Of a DNA stretch of 64,000 nucleotides, positions 27,142 through 41,322 are shown in pieces. Source of the DNA: Gordonia namibiensis NBRC 108229. GTDB taxonomy: Bacteria; Actinomycetota; Actinomycetes; Mycobacteriales; Mycobacteriaceae. The position numbers were made by a program, and so were the translations under genes. Location of the stretch: contig NZ_BAHE01000002.1 in NCBI RefSeq assembly GCF_000298235.1, forward strand, positions 1-64,000. Reading direction: 5' to 3'. Numbering within the stretch: position 1 is the first letter of the stretch; the number at the start of each line of letters is the position of its first letter. The notes under the pieces are model-generated. The model did no database searches, was not told the DNA's origin, and saw only the letters and a list, made by a program, of their open reading frames with translations.

Positions 27142-29868
27142 ATGAATGATCACCACGCTACGACGAGTGTGCAAGACTGGCTGCGCGACTCGGTGCCCGA
27201 CATCATCGGACGCTTAGGTGTTGAACGAGGCGTAGACCTTGCTTTGCGGGTTATTTTCGCACGCTGGGCCACTCTTCAGAGTGACTCCGGGCATGCTCTG
27301 TGGAATCGCATGCGCGGGGCGATCAGCGACGAGGAATTGGTCAAGCAGTACCGAATCCTGTCAGTTTTTAAGGATGAAAATAACGACACTCTGGGGGAGT
27401 CGCGTGAAGCGGCGTACATGATTAGGAAGTTGATTCACGAAATTGACGCTGCCATTGACCCGTTTACGTTCATAGGCGATTCGGAGATGCTCTGCACCTA
27501 TTTTGACTCTACTCTAGAGTTACTGGATCGTCTCGGTAAGCAAGCCGGAGAGGCAGACACCCCGCCTGCGCTAGCAGTACTTATGGCCGAACTCTCTGTA
27601 CATCCAGGGGACTACGTTGTTGACCCTGTATGTGGGAACGGCACAGGTTTGATCGCTGCGTCACGGAGTCGGCCCGGGGTCCGAGTCGCAGGCTTAGATA
27701 TCAATCTCAGGGTCGCCCGAAGGGCGCGGATGCGATTTCTATTGAACGATATTATCGAAGGTTCGGGTATTGACTGTGGTGATGCTTTAGACTACGACAG
27801 CTCATTCGAGAACGTCGCGGATGTCGTAATTGCCCAGCCGCCATGGAATGTCACTCTCAGTGAGCAACAGCAGGCTAGAATTCGTGATCTGGCTTCTCGA
27901 CTATTCGATCCGAGAAATACGCGAGAATTCTTGCGATCGGATATGCCTTGGGTTTTACTTGCACTTGATGCGATGCATTCGACTGGGCGCGCCGCCTTGA
28001 TTCTTTCCGGATCTAGTGTGAGCCCGTCATGCAGGTTGGCTCATGAACTACTTCTGGACTCCAATGTCGTCGAGGCAATACTTGCACTTCCAGCTGGGAT
28101 GTTCACTCACACCGGTGTATCGGCAACGATGTGGCTCCTACGCGCGCCGGACCGGAAGCGCGCACCTGCACCGGTTCTGATGGTTGATATGCAGCCCCTT
28201 GTCGGCCTGGATCGACGCGGGCGACCACTGATAGAACAGTCGACGCAAGCTCGGGTTGTGGATCTAGTATCTGCATTTCGTGACCATGGCGAGGTTGACG
28301 CGCCCGCTAACTTGGCTGTGGTACTCCCGAGGCATCAAATCGACACCAAACGAGGTCTCCATCCGAAACATTATCTAGAACCGGCACCAAAAGAATTCTT
28401 GACTCATCCAGAGCCGAAGGATTCGCTCCTTACTGAAGTTAGTCTAACGAACTTCAAAGCTTTCGGGGACCGTACGTCGATCCCCTTGGCGCCCCTGACG
28501 CTCATTTACGGAGCAAACTCTTCCGGTAAGTCTAGCGTGATTCAGTCACTACTATTAATCAAACAGTCAATGGAGGCCCAGAAGCTTGTCACTCAAGGGC
28601 CGATTGTCAATGTAGGCAGTTTCGGAGGAATAACCCACGGTCATGTCGCACGCCATATTGAGGTAGCGCTTAAATATGGAGTAATTGAGGACTGGATTCC
28701 GGACGAGGGCACGGCGGATCCTGCGCTATCCCGAGAGGTATCGTGGGTTTTTCAACAAGATCCTCAGGGTCAAGGGATAGCGACCGAAGCCAGATGGCGA
28801 TTTGGCGACTACTCTATAAAGTTCGTGAAGCAAAGTGATTCGTCGCGGACGTCAATCGATCTGCATGCGGCGGAATCGGCTTTTCTTGGGCTAGCGGGTG
28901 GAACTCTTCTCTATCCCTTCGATTCTCGCCAGATTAGGGACGGGGATGAGGACGAACAGCAACGACGACTTCGAAGTAGGGAGAGTACGGCGCGTCGCGT
29001 TCTGCGCATTTTGCGGGATGTGGAACTCGACTATTTACCGATGGGTGGCACAGCATTGCTGCCTGCAGGTCATGGAGGTCTTCCGGCTTTGCGCCCGCGG
29101 GTGAGTGATCGTGAGGAAGGGGTAGTTGCCTCGTACCTCAACCGGGCTGCGCAACTTGCTTCGGGTATCTCAAACGAGGTGGCGAGTCTACTAAATTCGA
29201 TCGTCTGGCTTGGCCCACTTCGGTCTGCGCCGAAGCGCGTTTACGATCGAGCAGACGTGGACGAGATGTCTGGGGACGGTCGACATATTGCAGTCTATCT
29301 GTTCGATCACGCCACGGTAGTTGAGCAGGTGAACGAATGGCTTGTACGCCTCGAAGTTCCCTACAAACTTGATGTGGTTCCAGTTACTACCGGCGACGCG
29401 GCTAGTCTTATCGGTGAGCTCGTTGCGATCGCCCTGACCGACAGGCGTTCTGGGGTTACGGTTACGCCGGCGGACGTGGGCTTCGGGATAAGTCAGGTTC
29501 TCCCGATTGTGGTGGAGCTCCTTGCTCGGAGAGATTCAGTTATCGCGATCGAGCAGCCTGAAACTCACCTGCATCCGCGCTTACAGGCACGTTTGGCGGA
29601 TCTATTAATCGACTCCGCTCAAAAAGGCGCGCGAGGAAACCAGATTCTTGTCGAAACGCATAGTGAGCACCTCATGCTTCGCGTCCAAAGGCGGATTCGA
29701 GAGGGTGCGCTCGACCGCGACTTGGTTTCCGTTCTTTATGTTGATCAAGATTCGTCGGGATCTGGTACGGTGAAGCCGCTACGACTGGACTCCAATGGAG
29801 AATTTCTCGACGAATGGCCAGACGGATTCTTCGACGAACGCCTTGAAGAGCTGTTTGGAGAAGTCTGA
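27142..29868 (+). CDS. Fusion of HsdM-like methylase module and DUF3696-type AAA ATPase
   Basis: 908 residues. Part 1 (about 1-415) follows the HsdM plan: a helical N-terminus, GKQAGEADTPPALAVLMAEL, SAM motif I VVDPVCGNGTG at 159-168, and motif IV as AQPPWN at 231-236. The usual Asn/Asp/Ser before PP is Gln, so methylation may be lost. It ends KRGLHPKHYLEP, like the HsdM C-terminus. Part 2 (about 430-908) is an OLD/RecF-like ATPase: LTNFKAFGD, Walker A GANSSGKSS at 457-465, Walker B VIAIEQPETHLHP near 800, VETHSEHL, and the C-terminal DUF3696 pattern GEFLDEWPDGFFDERLEEL. The ATPase stands where a specificity subunit would be. It is coupled by TGATG to the next gene. Base composition is lower in GC than the neighbours. 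I infer a defence role. Confidence 0.85.
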   Translation: MNDHHATTSVQDWLRDSVPDIIGRLGVERGVDLALRVIFARWATLQSDSGHALWNRMRGAISDEELVKQYRILSVFKDENNDTLGESREAAYMIRKLIHEIDAAIDPFTFIGDSEMLCTYFDSTLELLDRLGKQAGEADTPPALAVLMAELSVHPGDYVVDPVCGNGTGLIAASRSRPGVRVAGLDINLRVARRARMRFLLNDIIEGSGIDCGDALDYDSSFENVADVVIAQPPWNVTLSEQQQARIRDLASRLFDPRNTREFLRSDMPWVLLALDAMHSTGRAALILSGSSVSPSCRLAHELLLDSNVVEAILALPAGMFTHTGVSATMWLLRAPDRKRAPAPVLMVDMQPLVGLDRRGRPLIEQSTQARVVDLVSAFRDHGEVDAPANLAVVLPRHQIDTKRGLHPKHYLEPAPKEFLTHPEPKDSLLTEVSLTNFKAFGDRTSIPLAPLTLIYGANSSGKSSVIQSLLLIKQSMEAQKLVTQGPIVNVGSFGGITHGHVARHIEVALKYGVIEDWIPDEGTADPALSREVSWVFQQDPQGQGIATEARWRFGDYSIKFVKQSDSSRTSIDLHAAESAFLGLAGGTLLYPFDSRQIRDGDEDEQQRRLRSRESTARRVLRILRDVELDYLPMGGTALLPAGHGGLPALRPRVSDREEGVVASYLNRAAQLASGISNEVASLLNSIVWLGPLRSAPKRVYDRADVDEMSGDGRHIAVYLFDHATVVEQVNEWLVRLEVPYKLDVVPVTTGDAASLIGELVAIALTDRRSGVTVTPADVGFGISQVLPIVVELLARRDSVIAIEQPETHLHPRLQARLADLLIDSAQKGARGNQILVETHSEHLMLRVQRRIREGALDRDLVSVLYVDQDSSGSGTVKPLRLDSNGEFLDEWPDGFFDERLEELFGEV

Positions 29869-30938
29869 TGCTTGCCCGTATTGCCCTTGCGTCGGACGCC
29901 TTGTCGGTTGGAGGCCTCCCTCCCGCGGTTGCCAATCAGCTGCACGAAGGTCTATTGCGTGAGATCCAATCACATGGTCGTCTGATCTTTCTAAGTGCAC
30001 CAGAACGGAATGCACTTGTGCGAGCCGTAAAGTCTGAGGCGGAGCTACCTCACACGGCCCGAGCGCGCTGGATTGAGACACTAGTCTTCCTTCACAAGCA
30101 GCAGAGGATCTCAGTTGGCGGTTCGGAGGATGACGACACTCTAGCGCTGGCATCCGTTCGCACATTGAATGATCTGCGACGTGTTTGCGCTGGTCACGTT
30201 GAGGTCGCAATCGTTAGTGACGCAGCATCCTTGCCTCTCGGATTGCCCGAAGACACCGGCCTTTTGACTGATCATCAGGCGGCCATCGAGGTGGCAACAC
30301 CGGCTGCTGTGACCACCAGCCACACACTCGCGAAGCATCGCCGGCGGGCGGAGCGAGGGTTTTCGGAAACGGGCAGTAGCAGGGATTCGTTTTGGGACGA
30401 TGTGTTGAAGCCTATGGCTGATGGTGCACGGTCGGCGACGGTCCTGGACGGTTATCTCTTTCGAAGTCTTTGGGATATGGAGGATAACAAGCCGTGGACA
30501 AGGAACTGGCGCACGGAACAGGTTGTCTGGCTGCTACGTAATCTAGATTCGGTTATGGCTCCTGGTGCCGAGGTAAGGCTTATTTCTAGTCGAGGGCAGT
30601 CTGGTGGACGCGATGTGCCTACAACGGCCGACATTATTTATGGTGAATGGGAGCCGCCTACTTCGGGTTCACTGGGACGTGTTTCAATTTCCGTTTGGGA
30701 AGGTGTCGGGTCGAAGCTTCGGTTCCCGCACGACCGGCATATACGATTCAACTACGGTGTTGCGCTTCAGTTTGCTTCAGGATTGGACCGGTTACGCGAG
30801 ACGCGAATAACTGACCCGGACGGGATGAGCTGGCAATACCGGTGGGATTCCGACGCTGTCGGGGCTCTCCGGGCAAGCGAAAGGCGCGCTCTCGCGCTGC
30901 CGGGTATCCGTACTGAGGTTGTCGTCGAACGGGATTGA
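29868..30938 (+). CDS. Unrecognised partner of the methylase-ATPase fusion
   Basis: 356 residues, start at 29868 sharing a base with the preceding stop. I do not recognise a family with certainty. Visible features: an N-terminal region (LLREIQSHGRLIFLSAPERNALVRAV) predicted mixed alpha/beta; a central VLDGYLFRSLWDMEDNK and RTEQVVWLLRNLDSVMAPGAEVRLISSRG, and a C-terminal LRFPHDRHIRFNYGVALQFASGLDRL. The last two resemble the strand-loop and HDR elements of inactive phospholipase-D-like or MIT_C-type domains found in defence genes, with only one His-type motif, so nuclease activity is not assured. Strict coupling implies a two-component system with the ATPase as sensor or motor. No transmembrane segment is seen. 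Confidence 0.6.
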   Translation: MLARIALASDALSVGGLPPAVANQLHEGLLREIQSHGRLIFLSAPERNALVRAVKSEAELPHTARARWIETLVFLHKQQRISVGGSEDDDTLALASVRTLNDLRRVCAGHVEVAIVSDAASLPLGLPEDTGLLTDHQAAIEVATPAAVTTSHTLAKHRRRAERGFSETGSSRDSFWDDVLKPMADGARSATVLDGYLFRSLWDMEDNKPWTRNWRTEQVVWLLRNLDSVMAPGAEVRLISSRGQSGGRDVPTTADIIYGEWEPPTSGSLGRVSISVWEGVGSKLRFPHDRHIRFNYGVALQFASGLDRLRETRITDPDGMSWQYRWDSDAVGALRASERRALALPGIRTEVVVERD

Positions 30939-31402
30939 TCCAGTCGCTGGGTAGGGAGCTTGTGTTGCAGGGACTTCCGATCTTGTTCTGTCGGAGTGAT
31001 AACCTACAACCGTTAGGCGCGTTGTCTGGATCGCTGCACGCACCGGACGACGTGACCTCTGGAGTTCGCGCGTTCGTCTGGCTTGTCGGGGTTGGCTGGA
31101 TGTGGAAGGACCGGATGACGTTCTTTACGGAGATTGAGTCGCGGTAGGCATGTTCCAGAAAACTGCAAGGCAGATCTGCGCCGAGGCCGTATTGCCCTCG
31201 GCGAGAAGGGTGCAGCGCCATTTGGGCCCACACGAGTCGCGTCTGCTTGGTTCGTATGTCGAATTGTGCGTCCGATAAGAGGACATGTTCGTGACTCTGA
31301 TGGCGGTAGAACTTCCGGTACATGCGTAACATTCTCGTTCGGATGAGGTGTGCAGTCTGTCCCATACCTCAACTTTGAGTGTCGGTCAGATCGTGTGGGA
31401 CT
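30939..31402. other. Gap between two convergent defence modules
   Basis: No convincing gene. Several short open frames exist but none has recognisable features or a good start. A weak hairpin (31180-31186 with 31196-31202) could help terminate transcription from either side. The text could include decayed coding sequence, but I cannot identify any. Confidence 0.5.
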
Positions 31403-32602
31403 TTATGGCGCCAGATGAACTGTGCGACCGGGCTCAACTCGAACAACGCCGCGGACCTGTGCGTCGATGTCGTCGGCAGTCAGGTCGACGGCAACCACCC
31501 GGAGTCGCGCTCCGGTTGCGCGCACGGTGTGGACTACCTCGCTCTGAGCCATCCCGGCGTACACGAGCGTGCCCTCATCCAGACCAGCCTCGGTGACATA
31601 CGCATGCAGCTGGTACAGGTCGTCCTGCCGGCCTTGTTCATGCTTTTGGTCCGCGCTCAAGCGCTGCGCCACTTTGTACTTGACATCGCCGATGAACTCC
31701 CACCGGCCGTTCCTGCGCATGCCAAGATCTGGGATCAAACCGATCTGTCTTCCGCGGTCCAGGGTCAAGCGGCCCTTCCATGACGTTGGCATTTCCGTGT
31801 CGTCGGCTCCCAGCTCCTCGCGTATCAGAGCCCGGACGTAGTTTTCGACGATGCTCGGCATGTTCAGTACGAAGCCAGGGACCGGCACTGTGCCCGACGT
31901 GATTGTCACCGATTGCGAACGCAGGACGAGTTCCGCCAGCCGTACTGCGGTCCGGTAGTGCGCATTGTGGCGGGACCATACGATTTGTTGCGCTGTTCGT
32001 AGCGGCTCGTGAAGGAGGCCCACCTCCCGAACTACTTTCCACACTGATGCTAGATCGGTGTGGGTCCTAGTTGACAACTCGGACAGCCTGCGAAGTGCGT
32101 CGCAGGCCGCTCGCAAGACTTGGTTCTCCGCAGTGTGGTCGTCGTGGACGGTTGCGTCGACGGGAACGGGAACTGGCAGCGGGCTTCGTATGTAGCGAGC
32201 GACGTCGATCCGTCCTTTGACATGGGAGAGAGTCAGTCGTTCGGTTCGGTAGGTCCGATAGATGCCGAAACCGAACGCGCGTATGCATGCCCGAGCAAAC
32301 AGTGCAGCGATCGCGTCCGTGACTGATGTCGCGGACAGACCCGCGACGTCGTCGGGACGCCACCCGAACGGGTCAGCAGCCACTCCAATCATGTGGATAA
32401 TGCGGAAAACTGGGACCTTCGGTGTGACAACGATGTGAAGGTCGTCGACCGTAGCCGCTCCAACTCGTGCACCGGGAATGACTCGGACGCAACCGTTCTC
32501 GGCAGGTTCAAACCGAGCGTCGAAAATTTCTCGAACCTGGCGTTGCTGGGAGAGAGTCAACGCGACCGGGTTGCCACGTTGATGCTCAGTCAGATTCAGC
32601 AT
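31403..32602 (-). CDS. mcrC: McrC-type nuclease subunit of a McrBC restriction system
   Basis: A 399-residue protein from ATG at 32602, which overlaps the mcrB stop by 17 bp; the longer reading adds 24 residues lying within mcrB. The C-terminal PD-(D/E)xK nuclease is visible near residues 290-312: LIPDLGMRR, then WEFIGDVKYK. Upstream, TERLTLSHVKGRIDVARYI and a region of helices are typical of McrC. With McrB it should cleave modified DNA, classically methylcytosine-containing DNA, using GTP hydrolysis by McrB. Confidence 0.9.
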   Translation of the reverse strand: MLNLTEHQRGNPVALTLSQQRQVREIFDARFEPAENGCVRVIPGARVGAATVDDLHIVVTPKVPVFRIIHMIGVAADPFGWRPDDVAGLSATSVTDAIAALFARACIRAFGFGIYRTYRTERLTLSHVKGRIDVARYIRSPLPVPVPVDATVHDDHTAENQVLRAACDALRRLSELSTRTHTDLASVWKVVREVGLLHEPLRTAQQIVWSRHNAHYRTAVRLAELVLRSQSVTITSGTVPVPGFVLNMPSIVENYVRALIREELGADDTEMPTSWKGRLTLDRGRQIGLIPDLGMRRNGRWEFIGDVKYKVAQRLSADQKHEQGRQDDLYQLHAYVTEAGLDEGTLVYAGMAQSEVVHTVRATGARLRVVAVDLTADDIDAQVRGVVRVEPGRTVHLAP

Positions 32603-35600
32603 CAGTATCGGAGTGCGTGACGGCTGACTTGAGGGCATCGAAGTCCAGTTCGGCGAGACGGTGCTGTTGTCCATAGAAGTACTCGGTAAGTGTAGGTAGC
32701 ACCGTGTGATTCCATGCGCGGCGAGCGCGTTTCTCGGTTAGGTCCTTTCGTAGGAAGTGGCTCGGTCCGATGGCCTGGTCGCGATCCCGAATTCGCTGGT
32801 TGGCAAGCAGGAGAAAGTCATTGAGCCAAGTGAGTGTCGGCGCATGCCGATCTAGCCAGTGAGGCAGGATATCGTCGAGTGGAGCTTCCCCGGGGCGGAC
32901 GTCCCGGAACACAAATCGTCGGCGAAGTGCGGCATCGATAGCGGTGATCGAGCGGTCCGCGGTGTTCATAGTGCCGATAATGAGAAGATTCGGTGGTAGC
33001 TGAAAGCGCTGCCCGTAGGTCATGGTGACCGGCTCGTCGCGGTACTCGAGGAGGAAGTACAACTCGCCGAAAACCGCCGGTAGATTGGCGCGGTTGATCT
33101 CATCGATGACGAGCACGTGCGGTCGTTCCGGTTGTGCCGCTGCTTCTCCGGCGAATCGAACGAGTGGCCCGTCCATCACAACGAACTGACCGGGGGATTC
33201 GGGGTTGGGGCGCAACCCTTGTACGAAGTCTTCGTACGCGGTGCCCGGGTGAAACTGGACGAGTGCTGTGTTGTTGCCTGCGAGGTAACGCGCGATTGCC
33301 CGGGCGATGAAGGTCTTGCCGGTGCCTGGAGGGCCTTCGAGGATCATCTGACGTTGTTCATCGAGCATCTCCAGGGTGTCGTCGAGCCAGACCATGCCGG
33401 CGTCGCTGTGGATCGACAGCGTGGCCTCGAGTTCCTCTCGGCTCGGCCTGTCCGCGTCGGAGGAGGGGGCCTGATGCCCAGGGTCGTCGGCGCTGATTGC
33501 GATATCAAAGTCGTCCGGCGGAGCTACCTTCTTGCCGGATCGCCACGCGTCGAACGCGGTTCGCATAGCCGGACTCCAGTCAGTTTGCGAACTGTCCAAG
33601 CGGACGAGGCTGTCGGCGACGACGCTGATTGCCAGTCGGCTGACCTCGGTGTTTGTCTGCTCGGCGATAGCTGTGCGGAGGCTGTCGATCCGCGAGAGGT
33701 ACGCGGTGTAAAGCTCGCCTGGTGTCGCTGATTCGGCGACGGGGTCGCGCCGAGTTAGCCGTTCCTGCGTCGAGATAGTCGCCGCTGCGCGAATAGGGAG
33801 ATCATTCTTGGTTCCGAGAAGGACAGTTGATATTTCCTCGAGGTACTGATCGGTACTGAACGGTTCGTCGCCAAGCCATGTGGCGATTCGATCAATAAGC
33901 AGTGCTTCGCCCCACTCGGCGGTGTGACTTAGCAGCTCAGTTAATCCATGAGGGTCGTGGCGAGCGTGATCGAGAAGGAGGCTATCGCCGGCTTGGCCGA
34001 ACACGCCTTCTAGCGCATTTACGATCTCCGTTTTCGATGCACCCAACACCCGCGCTGCGGCCGCAATGGTGTCGGCGAGCTCGTCAGCAGTCGTCTTTAC
34101 GTCGTCGACTGAGCGGAGTGCCCAAGCCGCCCAGAGGGTTTTCTCCTCGGACAACGGCCGCCAGACGTGACGGTAAGGCGGGAGGTAGACGTTGAGGGCG
34201 TAGCTATCGCCGTATCGAATGTTGGGTTCGAGCCAGTTTCGGAGGTCGTTCGCGTCCTCGACCCCACCGGTGACGTCCGCAAATGCGGACGCGATCCTCT
34301 GTCGGTCGTCGCGGCTAGCGCCACCGATCGCGTATTCGGGAAAGAGGATGTGTTCCAACAAGTATCGGATCGCCCAGACACCGCGATCATCGATCGCCGA
34401 AATGGTCTGTTCAAACTGCTGCCAGTCGCGCAGCGCCGTGGCGCGGGCATCCTCGGGGAGTGATGTAAGAGTTTCAACTGTGCGAATGAGGTATGCGAAC
34501 ATCCGCCATCGCTGCGTTTGGTACGCGGTGCCAACTCGTGCCAAGCCCGCACGCAGGGGCGGGACTAGGTCCGAGGGAATTCCGGTAAGCGTATCCCTCC
34601 ATGCGGCAACACCATTGACCGCAGACTGTTTTGTGTTCACGCCGACGGCCGAAGTGCTCACCGGCAGGAAATAGACATATAGAAGCTCTGCGGCAAGCTG
34701 AATGGCGTCATCGTTTGTGTTTGCGAGCTGGCGTTCCAACTTCTGAAAGAAGCTGTCGGTGCCGGCGTCAGGACTGTCGACGAAGTTGTCGATCAGCTCT
34801 CGGACGGCGGCGGGATAGTCCAGTGGGCGACCGCTGAAGAGCGAGGTTCCGTCGATCAGGGCCTGGCGCCACCGTTCGGCGGCGTCGTATATCGGCTGAG
34901 TGGAGGGGTACGGCATTCGAAAGCTCGTCCGGATGTCACGAGATTTCAGCGGCGGCTGCGTGTACTTGACCCAGCTCGGTTGTGTCAGGAACCACCCGAT
35001 GTCTTGGGTTGCATCGTCGAAGACGAAGCTCTGCAGGGCTACGGCGTAGTCGTTGTCGTCGCGAAGTCGCCAGACCGCGCCCTGGTACGTGTAGAAGAAC
35101 CAGTCGCGGCGGGTGAAGTCAGCATCCCAGTCAACGTCGATGTGATCGGTGTGTACACTCTTGACGACGCCTCGGGCTTTAATCGTCATCACCGATACAG
35201 GTTGCCCGTGATTGTCAAAGGGCACGTCGGAATACCTGACATAGGTCGACTTGATCGCGATTCGATCGCTCAGTCGGATGTCCGAGGCGCGTTGGTCTAG
35301 ACCATCTTGGAGACGCCAGATCCCGTCGCGCACGAACTCGTCGGTGGAATCGTGGTTATCAATGCGGGAACCGACGAGCCACGACCCCGGACTGGACGGG
35401 GATTCCGTGCTGATGCTCTCCGACGATGCTGGAAGTTCAGTTCTGTCGGCGAGCCTGCGGAAGAACTCAGCACCGTGGTTGATCTGGGAGAGCGTGCTGA
35501 TGCTGCGGATGCCTCGTAATGCCTCATCAGGTAGATCCGATCGACGGATGTTCGTATGTACCCAGGTGACTGGTCGACGGTGGCGGTGGGTCTGAGCGTC

Positions 35601-35903
35601 GGCGGCAAAGAAGTAGTTTCCACTGATCTTGCCGACTCGTAGGTGCACCCCGTCCTGGCGTGGTGCAACGACGACGTCTCCGGTGACGAGTCGATGCGCG
35701 AACCGATCCAAGGTGCCTGCAGCCATCGCGACGCTCATGGGAGTCTGCTCCGCGTCGGATCGTCGGATCAGGTCCTTGACTACGCCGGGGGTGGTGGCTT
35801 CGCCACCAAGGTTTGGGACCATATCCCATCCGATGGTGACGACCCCAAGGGATTCGAGCTCGGCATCTAATGTGTCGTTGCGGACTAGCCAGACTGCGGA
35901 CAT
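32586..35903 (-). CDS. mcrB: McrB-type AAA+ GTPase with two N-terminal reader-like domains
   Basis: 1105 residues. Residues about 1-160 form a PUA/EVE-like or Mrr-N-like reader (MSAVWLVRNDTLDAEL, GVVTIGWDMVPNL, LVTGDVVVAPRQDGVHLRVGKI). Residues about 170-330 hold a second such module (SWLVGSRIDNHDSTDEFVRDGIW, DRIAIKSTYVR). A long helical region follows. The AAA+ domain has Walker A EGPPGTGKT near 853-862, QFHPGTAYEDFVQGLRP, the DEINRANL box and GTMNTADRS with the McrB-type Asn. It assembles into a ring, feeds DNA to McrC and selects modified DNA through its N-terminal domains. It is divergent from the SF1 helicase across 214 bp. Confidence 0.9.
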   Translation of the reverse strand: MSAVWLVRNDTLDAELESLGVVTIGWDMVPNLGGEATTPGVVKDLIRRSDAEQTPMSVAMAAGTLDRFAHRLVTGDVVVAPRQDGVHLRVGKISGNYFFAADAQTHRHRRPVTWVHTNIRRSDLPDEALRGIRSISTLSQINHGAEFFRRLADRTELPASSESISTESPSSPGSWLVGSRIDNHDSTDEFVRDGIWRLQDGLDQRASDIRLSDRIAIKSTYVRYSDVPFDNHGQPVSVMTIKARGVVKSVHTDHIDVDWDADFTRRDWFFYTYQGAVWRLRDDNDYAVALQSFVFDDATQDIGWFLTQPSWVKYTQPPLKSRDIRTSFRMPYPSTQPIYDAAERWRQALIDGTSLFSGRPLDYPAAVRELIDNFVDSPDAGTDSFFQKLERQLANTNDDAIQLAAELLYVYFLPVSTSAVGVNTKQSAVNGVAAWRDTLTGIPSDLVPPLRAGLARVGTAYQTQRWRMFAYLIRTVETLTSLPEDARATALRDWQQFEQTISAIDDRGVWAIRYLLEHILFPEYAIGGASRDDRQRIASAFADVTGGVEDANDLRNWLEPNIRYGDSYALNVYLPPYRHVWRPLSEEKTLWAAWALRSVDDVKTTADELADTIAAAARVLGASKTEIVNALEGVFGQAGDSLLLDHARHDPHGLTELLSHTAEWGEALLIDRIATWLGDEPFSTDQYLEEISTVLLGTKNDLPIRAAATISTQERLTRRDPVAESATPGELYTAYLSRIDSLRTAIAEQTNTEVSRLAISVVADSLVRLDSSQTDWSPAMRTAFDAWRSGKKVAPPDDFDIAISADDPGHQAPSSDADRPSREELEATLSIHSDAGMVWLDDTLEMLDEQRQMILEGPPGTGKTFIARAIARYLAGNNTALVQFHPGTAYEDFVQGLRPNPESPGQFVVMDGPLVRFAGEAAAQPERPHVLVIDEINRANLPAVFGELYFLLEYRDEPVTMTYGQRFQLPPNLLIIGTMNTADRSITAIDAALRRRFVFRDVRPGEAPLDDILPHWLDRHAPTLTWLNDFLLLANQRIRDRDQAIGPSHFLRKDLTEKRARRAWNHTVLPTLTEYFYGQQHRLAELDFDALKSAVTHSDTDAESD

Positions 35904-36117
35904 GTGCCGATTCTGTCAGGCACACGGGGAAGTGTGCGGGCGGATCAGTTCACGTCGTCGGCCTGCGAGCCCAGGACCATTCCGAGCACATCCGTTACGT
36001 AGGAAGACGACTTCCTCGAGGTTGGATACGAGACCTCGGATCGCCGACCTCACAGAATGCGTTGGACCTGTCCCCTGAACGATTGATTTCGAGGGCGTTG
36101 ACTCTAATGACCAGGAT

Positions 36118-41322
<5,205 letters not shown>

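Noticed and set aside
30748-31365. Open frame of about 205 codons on the minus strand after the methylase-ATPase pair
   Set aside because: It overlaps the end of the partner gene, has low-complexity polar composition and no known motif.
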